DNA of 64,000 nt, from NCBI RefSeq assembly GCF_964340395.1, contig NC_135555.1:12322746-12386745 (forward strand), written 5' to 3'. Shown piece by piece: positions 48,001-64,000 of the stretch (position 1 is the stretch's first letter; the number at the start of each line of letters is the position of its first letter). The translations under genes and the position numbers were made by a program. Below the pieces are notes generated by a model, which was not told the DNA's origin, made no database searches, and worked only from the letters and a program-made list of their open reading frames with translations. The DNA is from Glandiceps talaboti. Lineage: Eukaryota > Hemichordata > Enteropneusta > Spengelidae.

Positions 48001-49423
48001 CTAAGGACATTTTTGTCATATTTTCTGAAGAGCCATTGTTTTGAAGTAAAACCCGTAAATAAAGTAAGACAAAAGAATCGGATAAGGTTATCTTACATAA
48101 TATAGAGTAAATTTCGGATGTCTTTTCTGTAACATACATTATTTTTCTTGAATGTGGTCAGTGGAATATAGAAAGATGGACAACTATTTACAAAAACACC
48201 CCAGAACTAACCAACAATTTCAATATGAAGTTATGTGAGTGATATTATAAATTTAGTTATTATGCAAACTGGTCGAGGCAGACACGTTACTCAACACAAG
48301 TTGTAAATGTAAACACAGAGAAGGTCGATAACATGCGATAGAGTCTAGTAGAGATGTGAACTCCACTATGCGTCACGAATGACCTTCAACTATGACTTCC
48401 GTTAGCTTCCAAGGTAATGGGTGTATATACTCATTAATTCTGTGTGTTCAACCAGCTTGTAGGTGCATGCACGTGGTGCACAGGTAATATTTTTGTAATT
48501 ATTCATGATATTTGATAATTAAATGTCAAGATTGCACTTCAAAGTTGAACGTAAACTAAACCGTAAAAAAATTACAAAATTGATCTTTTTCATTCAGTGT
48601 CAATGCCACAAGTTTGTCAAATATAAATTACTAGTTAAAATTCGTTCACTTGTTTTTTCTTCCCAAGGTGTTGAACATGTACCTGGGCATAATGCTACCC
48701 GTATCGTATGTGGTGTTGAAAACAGCTGTGAACGAAGCCCTCCAATCCAAGCTGTGAGTGAACGGGTGAACAAAGGCCCGTACGGTGTGTGAAATATGCA
48801 CGGGCCAGTCAGACACACCGGTTGGCAATGCAGATGAACTTTTCGGGGGTTCTTTTTGAAACAGAAGTTTTCAGTTAAATTAAAACTGTTCAGATTGTGC
48901 CCATTCATTCTACTTGTCAGAATAGATTTATCGTCAAACGAACGACAGATCGTGTAGAAAAGCTATTATTGGTGAGCCGCCATACAGGCCGATCGAATAG
49001 CTTAGTCAACGGACAATGAAGAAACGTGTAGAAAATGCCAGTGTTGACGCGAATACATACCCGAACCGGCACTTCCAGTTTTCTCTGCCATTTGGATCTG
49101 AAATTGAAAAGAAATATGCTCCACTAAGTTTGGAACAAGTGCTTCAAACCTGTATGAAATTCAATTCTGAAATTAGTACAGAAGAATGAGAAAAATCGAC
49201 CGCGAAAAGAGACTATCTTCTCAACCTTCACAAGCTGGCCATGTCTTTTTTTCAGCTGTGGAGACTAAGTCAGAAATTTATAAATTTCCATCAGAAAATC
49301 ACGTATTTCCAAACCTTTAGAACCCGTGAATTTTCACTCAATACATTCAATTTTGACGGTAGATTGCATCAAAATGCTTACCTGTGACGATTTTGAGGTG
49401 TGATCGCTGCTGGCACCGTTCAT
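34986..49423 (-). CDS. TOP1: DNA topoisomerase I (nuclear type IB)
   Basis: Relaxes supercoils through a 3'-phosphotyrosyl nick. Seventeen coding exons in order: 49423-49382, 49097-49061, 45499-44671, 43798-43750, 42965-42856, 42162-42072, 41751-41642, 41479-41364, 40905-40784, 40173-39863, 39207-39063, 38428-38285, 37884-37699, 37140-36957, 36442-36220, 35588-35439, 35088-34986. They total 983 residues and all phases close. Residues 27-302 come from one Ser/Lys/His-rich exon. The core starts near WKWWEES and includes [14 protein letters not shown]. Catalytic residues are visible: Arg in NSRLKGEKDW, Lys in FIDKLALRAG, Arg in KDSIRYVN, His in [10 protein letters not shown], and Tyr (about residue 941) in SKLNYLDPR, 42 residues from the end as in human TOP1. 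A coiled linker precedes the tail [12 protein letters not shown]. The start MNGASSD was chosen by resemblance to other TOP1 starts; the frame stays open upstream to 49606. Confidence 0.96.
35630..35790. repeat. Tandem ~60-bp repeat in a TOP1 intron
   Basis: GACTTATTTCTGCC or GACTTATTTCTACC starts units at 35630, 35696 and 35754. TTAGTACACTT and GATTACTGCT blocks follow. Confidence 0.75.
35955..36190. repeat. Interspersed repeat in TOP1 introns, copy 1
   Basis: ATATGTAGCCCGGCACCAAC, GGCTGGGTTTCTTATTTTAT, CCACCCTTCTTTCC and TTCTAGGACAGTGTGGTGTG occur in order. They recur in the same orientation at about 38688-38925. The family is not recognised. Confidence 0.75.
38688..38925. repeat. Interspersed repeat in TOP1 introns, copy 2
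   Basis: Second copy of the 35955-36190 repeat. Its outer boundaries are ATATGTAGCCCGACACCAAC and AAGTGGCTGAGATTTT. Confidence 0.75.
41899..42027. repeat. (ACAT)n/(AC)n microsatellite in a TOP1 intron
   Basis: CACA, CATA and CAGA units followed by a clean AC tract, 45 bp from the 42072 exon edge. Confidence 0.95.
43500..43645. repeat. Three tandem ~45-bp units with AGGTCA sites
   Basis: AGGTCAATGTACTC at 43509, 43556 and 43601, and GGTCAAAGTTGA-type sequence within each unit. TOP1 intron. Confidence 0.75.
43874..44023. mobile_element. CAGTGTGCCCTCT element, copy 1
   Basis: 150 bp with inverted ends CAGTGTGCCCTCTAA..TTAGAGGACACACTG. The flanks TCAACCAT and GCAACCAC match at six of eight bases, consistent with an old 8-bp duplication. 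Other copies lie at 60107-60277 and 61117-61282. TOP1 intron. Confidence 0.7.
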
Positions 49424-49786
49424 ATTAACTAAATCAATGGCCTTGCTTGGCAATGTCTCGCACGCTATGGCGGCTGAGAGAAAAAACTGTGAAAAAGACA
49501 AAGTCGTAAAATTGATATCTGCGCATGCTTGAGAAAGTTGCCCGGATGTTGGACCATCACGCCTGTGAAATCTGCTGAGTACTGGGAATCGTAATGACGT
49601 GTTCAAGCATGCAAGGGGTACAGTGACGTCATTAAAGGGTGGAAGCTATTTACAAAAAATCCCCAAAAAGGAAAGAGCTTATCTTTTGTGACGTAAACGA
49701 AACGAATATAGATTCTGGCCGCAATTTTTTTCTTCTGTTTTTCTTTCTTTTGTTATTTCTAAATAAGATATTTCTCAGAAAGTGAG

Positions 49787-50380
49787 GATTGGGTGTTTAT
49801 TTTTGATTTTTAATTAAAATTTTATAAAACAATTTTATAAATCCTACTTGAAAAATCAATGTGAAACAACATTGACTAAGTTTGTGTTTGTAACTCAATA
49901 CATTGCATAAAGCTAAATAATGTGTAAAAAGTTTGCTGTTGTACGTACAATAACAACACATTCATTAATCTTTTGAAATTTATTGAGTTACAAACACAAA
50001 CTTATTAATCAGTTTTGTTATGTCAAAAATAAATACCCAATCATTATCCATATGGCCATATGAATGAGGATTGTGTATTTATTTTGGATTTTTAATTTAT
50101 AAAATAATTTTATCATGGCTTCCTAATACTGAAAAATCACATTTGAAACAACATATGTCAAGTCCTCAGTTGTTTGTAACTCAATGAATTGAAAAAGATT
50201 AATAAATGTGTAAAATGTTTGTTATTGTATGTACAATAACAAACTTTTTTTGTTTTACACATATATGAGTTTTTTGCAATGTATTGGTTACAAATACAAA
50301 TTTTATCAATGTTGTTTCACATTGACTTTTTAAGCAGAAATTTATGATAAAATTGTTTTATGAAATAAAAGTCTAAATTA
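49787..50380. repeat. Two adjacent large palindromes upstream of TOP1
   Basis: The first palindrome (about 49787-50042) has centre GCTGTTGTACGTACAATAAC, with arms GTTTGTAACTCAATA and TTGAGTTACAAACAC. Its outer ends are GATTGGGTGTTTATTTTTGA and CAAAAATAAATACCCAATC. The second (about 50063-50380) has centre GTTATTGTATGTACAATAAC and matching arms. They are diverged copies of one AT-rich foldback element. Confidence 0.75.
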
Positions 50381-51774
50381 AATATAGAGTACCTTTGTGT
50401 TCATAAAGTAAACATCTGACTAGTATTAAATTATGAAATTGAAAGTATACGATACATACAAATGAATACTGGAGATGACAAAATCCCCCCCCCCCCCCGG
50501 ATCCCCAACAAAAATGAAAATAAGAAAAGCCTGAAAAATGAAACTTGACTCCATAGTGGCCTGTCATTCTTGAATCCAGGATATTCTGTTATGGAACAGC
50601 AAGGTTTCATGGCCATTGATAGACTGCAGAAAATATTTTCATACAATTTTACAGATGGGATTTTTACATATAATTTTGTGTAACAATTATGATTTTTTTT
50701 TTATTAAAATTTTTGATAGAGGTCATTTCAAATTTACATAAAGTGTAATCTCCTTAGATGTTCATAACTACAGAAAGCAGAGGGTGATGTGATAACATGT
50801 AACAACATAAACCTTTAGTTTATATTGAGATCAAAATGTGTTTGTTATGTCATTCATTAATCTGCCTGATGTTACCACTGAAGTACACAGATGTGTTGTG
50901 TTTCATACCAAGTGTTTTCATTATGAAACATCTTGTCTATTAGTAATAGTGCATTTACCTGGAATCTAGTTTTGAAGTGACTATTGGTTCTATATGACTC
51001 TACTAGCCATATAGCTTGTTTATATGGCATTGACTGTGACTCCCTTTATATGGCTGCAGCAGTCAGATCTATAAGACAAAATATCGATCCACACATTATG
51101 CAAGAACCACCATTCAATAAAAAACTGCTACCAATATTTGCTGTATTCAAGAACCATCCACGAATGGAATTTACTACCTCCCACTATCCGTGCTGCAACA
51201 AACATGGGATGCCTTCAAAACATTGCTACAACAAGTAAAGTTACAAGACCTGATAACCAAAGCTCACCATAAACTGTAAACATTCAACAGGACATCATTT
51301 CCACCACTGACCTGTGTGTGATAACTGCAAGGTGTTTTTACACAGTATCAATCAGAAGCAGAAGCTGACTGTGACTTTGATAGTGGTTGTCATCTCAGAA
51401 GACAACAGCTGTTGGAGTCACAGTCAGAACCATAAACAGGCTGTATATATACTTGCCAGTACTCTTAACTCTCAAAGTTTGTTGTGTTTTGACAAGATCT
51501 CTCCTCCAGAAAGACAGGTGGCATATGGTAAACTTTCTGCTTTATAATACATAGTGACTAGACTGCTCTTGAAGCCAATATGATATGCAACTGATGTACA
51601 GTAATTTCTTGTAACCCACCAACATTTTCTGTTCTCTATCCCTTACTATGAGGTGACTCAAATGAAACCCCATTTTTATCATTTTGAACAACAATCAAAA
51701 CATTGTGTTTAATTAGAAGGCACTTGGGTTAGAGGTGATGTGATAGCTAATAATGACATTTCAGCAGCCCATTC
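50381..51774. other. Intergenic, nothing coding recognised
   Basis: AT-rich DNA with a C-run at about 50486 and a weak resemblance to the CAGTGTGCCC element near 51600-51710. No exon-like segments with splice sites. Confidence 0.45.
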
Positions 51775-51908
51775 AAATGAATGAATGAATGAATGAACAA
51801 ATGAATGAATGAATAAATGAGCAAATGAATGAATGAACAAATGAATGAATGAACAAATGAATGAATGAATGAATGAATGAATGAATGAATGAATGAATGA
51901 ATGAATGA
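51775..51908. repeat. (ATGA)n microsatellite
   Basis: AATG tetranucleotides with scattered AACA and AATA variants. Confidence 0.95.
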
Positions 51909-52881
51909 AAATATTGTATATTTTCATTCTCGACATTGTGTGGCTTAACAATTTATCGAGATTAAAATCAAGTCAATAATAATAATAATAATGAATGAAT
52001 TGATGGATGGATGGATGGAGGGAGGCAGTGAATAACACAAGTCATTTGACATGTTATATTTGAAGCTCTGGTAAGTGATTCTTGGTTCTTCTTCTAGATG
52101 ATGCTACTTCATGTGCATATATTTTGTTATTGTTCTGTCAGATTCTTTGTGTTTAACTGGGATAAATAACCCATACTTTGATTGGATATATTCACTATTG
52201 TAAAAAAACCAAACCATCTTCAATAAACTGTACATGATTTCATCCTTACTTGTAGCATTTATAAACAAATGATAAAAGGTTTAGACCTGAAGCACCAGTA
52301 TTTTTTCAAAACACCTTTTAAACCATAAACACTCATTCTCACAAACCTGAGGAATGAAAAATACTGTACAAGGATGAATTGGTAATGTCGCAACGAGGTT
52401 AGTGGTTTGATGTGAACTATCTAATTTGAATACTCTACCTGTATGATTTATTGACTAGGATTTACAAATGTGTACAACTGTAAACCCTCACCCTTTAACA
52501 CCATCCCTGCTCAATCATGGGAAATTACAGGCTGTTACTACTCTGGCAACCGAAGTCTCAGTTTACTAAGATTGACACAAACTAACATTTAGTGTTGTTT
52601 AAACCTCAATTGCCAGAGTAGTCTACTTTTTTTTAAAGATCTTAGTTGGGAGTCAGAATGGCTAAGACTTCAACATGGTAGATTTATTGATATGATACAG
52701 CCTGAAAACTAGTGACAGGCAGAGCTTTGGCAAAAGTACCGTAACATACTTGGATACTGAGACATATTAACTTATATTTGTCTTTGTTGACTCAAGGAAA
52801 ACATGCATGGGGGGGGGGGGGTGTAGGGGGTGTATAAATGAAGAAAAACATTTGAGAATTAGATCATTATATCTATGCAAA

Positions 52882-52951
52882 CCTAAATATCACTATTTTT
52901 TGTTATTCTTCTAAGACCTAAATATCACTATTTTTTGTTATTCTTCTAAGA
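52882..52951. repeat. Perfect tandem duplication, ~37-bp unit
   Basis: CCTAAATATCACTATTTTTT followed by GTTATTCTTCTAAGA occurs twice in direct succession. The identity suggests a recent event. Confidence 0.9.
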
Positions 52952-53852
52952 TAATGTTTTGACTATAATTTCAAGCAGTGCAGAACAATTACTGCTGATG
53001 TATGTAGCAACATACAACAGCCAGAAAATGAAACCCATATTTTCTCTCTTAATGGATACATCTTGGCTTGCAAGTGGTGTAAGGATTAATAGTAATGTGT
53101 TTTGGTTTACATTACGTGCAAGGTCACGCATCTGTTGTGGCTTAGAGTTTTAAAATTAGGTGTCAATCAATCATGAAGTTACCTGAAATAGAATTTTACC
53201 ACCTAGGCAGGTCGTCAAAAACAATCATACATTTTCTTAGTCCACAACATGTCTTACTGTAGGCTCATGTGAGTCAACTTTCTTGTTCTATTTTGACCCC
53301 TTAGCAAGATGCAAAATGCTATAACAGGAACACAGAATTCATTATTACCTAATTTTGAAATGTCAATTGACACATACTGTTTGGATAGAATCGTTTGTAT
53401 TGTAATGTCACTTGAACAAAACAAGAAGCAAGCTGTTTCTGCATTCTTTTAATTTGATGCAAGGGCAAAACATACACTGAATACTATGTCATCATGTGAC
53501 TTTATTGGTTTGCGTGAGACTGCAGGTAACTATTGTGGATCTACCATATCAAATTATGTATACAACCCAAGTATGTATACATATTTCCCCAATTCTTTAT
53601 GGGTGATTGTCAGATCGTCTCAGCCATTAAGACCACAGATGATGATAAGTATAGAAACATGTGTACACATGTCACTCACGTGCACAGGAACTAGCAAGGG
53701 ATAAAATGCTGACACCAATCACTGCAATAGTTATAAATCTGGTACATAGGATAATTATTTGTATAGTACTTTCATATGGTAATAGATTTATTCATGTTAC
53801 TGTGAAAAATCTACCATGACAAACTAAAAGAATCACAAACTAACATTTTTGG

Positions 53853-54060
53853 TGTTGTTGCATGAGGTAGATTACATAAATGGATGATAGCAATGCCTTG
53901 GTTATGCATGATGTGGATACATTTATCCTGTAATCAAGACAGTATTAACAATGAATGAGGGTGAATGTGCAACCACTTGAGGAAAACTTGTTATCAGTGA
54001 TGCCACCCTACTGTGAGTGTAATTACATCAATGTCCATTGATAACTTTTAATATCAACAT
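53853..54060 (+). repeat. Interspersed repeat, family of 7180-7400
   Basis: GTTGTTGCATGAGGTAGATT, TGCCTTGGTTATGC, TGAATGAGGGTGAATG and CATCAATGTCCATTG match the SUPT16H intron copy in order. Confidence 0.65.
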
Positions 54061-54066
54061 GTTCCA

Positions 54067-54280
54067 TAACACCAACGTAAAGGGTTTCTGTATGTATCAC
54101 AATCGTTTATAGCATCCATATCAAGTGTAAAAGTATACTGTTTCATTTGCTAATTGACAACATTAGAAAGGCCACATGCTAGGATTGTAACTAAACCAAT
54201 TGAAACTGTATACTTTTACACTTGATATGAATGTTATCAACGAGTGTAGCACATATAGAAAGTGCTTTACTTCAGTGTTA
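54067..54280. mobile_element. Short inverted-repeat element, TA-flanked (copy 3)
   Basis: 214 bp, the best-preserved copy of the 10405-10620 family. The arms carry ATATCAAGTGTAAAAGTATA and its complement TATACTTTTACACTTGATAT. It ends in GCTTTACTTCAGTGTTA. It directly abuts the repeat at 53853-54060. Confidence 0.8.
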
Positions 54281-55460
54281 CTTCTTGTGAGAGTTTTAGT
54301 TTGTGTCTATGTTTAATTGTTAGTAATTAATCTAGACTACCATCATCTTATTTCTTCATCCAGTGAAGGAGTCTGGACTGTACAAAAAAATCAAGAGCAT
54401 TTGTTGAAAAATGAGGCATTTTTATTTGATGTTAAAACAAATACATCCATTCATAAAGATGTCATATTCTTAGTTGTGGGTCTCTTTCTCAATTTCTTAT
54501 CACGGATGTTTGCCAGAAAAATCAGTTAAACTTCATACACAATTTCACAAACAAGAAATGATAACATTTCACAACACTCATGTATAGATTGAAAGATTCA
54601 TCATTGTGGTAGTTTAGTAATTATACTTGTGGTCGTTTTCTACAATCTCTCTCACCACGTATAGTCAAATTCTAGTTTAATCTCCTGCTGGGGAAAGGGT
54701 GAACAGTGCATGTCAGTAGTATTACATCAGACACTTACAGGCGGTTGTAATTGGTTACTTTGTTCAGTTTACTACGAACTCAACCTCTAGTATTAAAGTA
54801 AGTCATGTGAGAATGCGATAACGTCACCACGTTTATATCAACACTCCAATAGCATCAAACTACTGCTGTCAGTTCTAAAAGAAAGCCATTTGACTATATG
54901 GTGGAGAGATCATATTCTAGAAAATGACATGTATAGTTACTAGACCATGTGGGGGGTCCTTAAATTACCCACTATAGGACGAAATTAAAGAAGCACCAAC
55001 AATGATGATTCTTTCATGCTAAACTTTATATGGTGGAATTTTGGATCAAAATCAATCAACTTTATCATGATTATGTGATAGTGACATGTAGAACACTGAA
55101 AACTTTACTTATACGATAACAGTTAAATCAAGCTACATAAACTGATACTCTGTCTCTCTGAAATCTTACACAGAGCAAACAACACAAAAAATAACTTCCC
55201 TGTAATTCTAACATTTACACAAGTCATCAATGAGCAAAAATAAAACACATCACAACCTCTGTTATCATAAACTCCACCATGAATTCCATCTACCTAGATT
55301 TCATGCCAAAAAAATATAGATTCCAAATTCTTGTTAACCTGAAAAACAATTTAACCACCTTGCTAGGCAAAAATAGCAATCGTTTCTCTCGCTTTTTTTG
55401 GAGGGTAATGCCATGACGTCCACTCTGTGTACTACATTATGTATAACTTGTGGCATGTGT

Positions 55461-55675
55461 GAGAATAAGTCAACCTTCTTGTTCTATTTTGACCCTCTAA
55501 GCATGAGGTAAAATGCTATTGTAGGTATCAAGAGAATAAGTTTACATTCTTGTTCTATTTTGACCCTCTAAGCATGAGGTAAAATGCTACTATAGGTACT
55601 GAGAATAAGTCAACCTTCTTGTTCTATTTTGACCCCCTAGCATGAGGTAAAAATTTTATTGTAGGTATCAAGAGA
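55461..55675 (+). repeat. Three tandem copies of a ~70-bp unit
   Basis: Units begin GAGAATAAGT at 55461, 55532 and 55601. They share TTCTTGTTCTATTTTGACCC, AGCATGAGGTAAAATGCTA and TAGGTA. A single related unit lies at about 53268-53330. The rest of 54281-55999 shows nothing I can name. Confidence 0.85.
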
Positions 55676-55999
55676 ATTGAGTAGATAATGAATAGTTTAA
55701 ATGAACAAACTTTTCTGAGGTCCACTAGCAAGTTTGCTAGCAGGAGATTAAATTTTCTAATTACGTAGATGCAAAAGAAATGATTGTGTTCCTGAATTAT
55801 CAAAAGATTGAACAAAGTGTTGATGCAAGTCATATAGTTTGTTGAGATGTACAGTACCTATTGGCATTCAAGATGGTGGTGGGCGGGGGGGATGATTGAT
55901 GGTGTAGAGGTGATAACGGTGATAATGTTCTTAACTTTTAGCATTTGCTTCCATACTATGCCTTGAGTAATTATTTTCTCTCTGTTATTCATTCAGTTT

Positions 56000-63498
<7,499 letters not shown>

Positions 63499-64000
63499 GT
63501 TGATTTCGCTGAAAGCGTGCTCACAGCAACACTGAGGTGATTTGGCAAGATTCGTAGCACGTGGTTCGTTTTTATATCTCAAAGATATGTCTTCATGATC
63601 TTGGAATTATTGAAATATATCGACAAAATTATCAAATAAACTTTCCATAGAAACTCACATATAACTATAATTACTAATCACACAGTATCTGTGTTGAAAA
63701 TTTGTAATCAGGTCCGGGGCATAGGTGACGAACGACAGTCTACAAATACGAAAATGAACTTTTGTGCCAACATAAGGACGCACTGTGGAGATCCATTGAG
63801 TGCGAGTCAGGAGTCCTGGTTGGGGGTTGTATTCTTTGTAGTTCTCTGGGCATGATTGCAGTACCCGTGCACAACAAATCATTGTTTTTATCGAGTTTAT
63901 AGGTATCAACTAGATGTAACTGCTTGATTTGCAACATATATCACTGGTAACTATTTTTTACTAGTGCAACACGACCTTCGTGAACTAGCCGGCCGTCTGA
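63499..64000. other. RNMT 5' flank; unclassified open stretch on the minus strand
   Basis: It should contain the RNMT 5' UTR and promoter. A minus-strand frame of 84 codons at 63909-63655 (..ENYKEYNPQPGLLTRTQW..) is open. I do not recognise it and saw no clear splice sites around it. Confidence 0.3.

Noticed and set aside
49424-49606. Upstream in-frame TOP1 start at 49606
   Set aside because: The frame is open, but the sequence does not resemble TOP1 N-termini; the ATG at 49423 gives a start like other family members.

Overview
This window is nuclear DNA from an intron-rich, AT-rich metazoan. Every gene has many short exons with GT-AG introns, and the introns and intergenic DNA are full of microsatellites, tandem arrays and short inverted-repeat elements. 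The three recognisable genes resemble their vertebrate orthologues closely in the exons, which fits a marine invertebrate, possibly an invertebrate deuterostome. The species cannot be named from the sequence alone.

Layout, left to right. (1) 200-7779, plus strand: the last nine exons of SUPT16H, the large FACT histone-chaperone subunit; its 5' part lies left of the window. (2) 7780-13592: intergenic DNA with a CCAAT-rich 3' UTR repeat, a short foldback element and a 1.5-kb array of a 47-bp unit. (3) 13719-29463, minus strand: two head-to-tail paralogous genes, here called A (13719-21066) and B (22870-29463). I reconstructed both from splice sites. Each encodes a signal peptide, a CARDB-like beta-sandwich, a cysteine-containing membrane-proximal domain with SEA-like beta/alpha order, one transmembrane helix and a cytoplasmic tail. 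Seven intron positions and phases are identical between them. I do not recognise the family, and this pair is the best candidate for something undescribed. (4) 34986-49423, minus strand: complete TOP1 (DNA topoisomerase I), 17 coding exons, 983 residues, all catalytic residues present, with an enlarged Ser/Lys/His-rich N-terminus. (5) 49424-55999: intergenic DNA with palindromes, microsatellites and interspersed repeats. (6) 56000-63498, minus strand: RNMT (mRNA cap guanine-N7 methyltransferase), carrying Arg-Ser-rich segments at the N-terminus, inside the catalytic domain and at the C-terminus. The junction of its first exons has an unresolved phase problem.

SUPT16H, TOP1 and RNMT all act in transcription or early mRNA processing, but they are not an operon. 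SUPT16H and gene A converge tail to tail, and A, B, TOP1 and RNMT all lie on the minus strand. Several element families have clear structural evidence, including perfect 8-bp target-site duplications at 14.5-15.1 kb and 24.85 kb. No rRNA, tRNA, CRISPR array or bacterial-type feature was seen.
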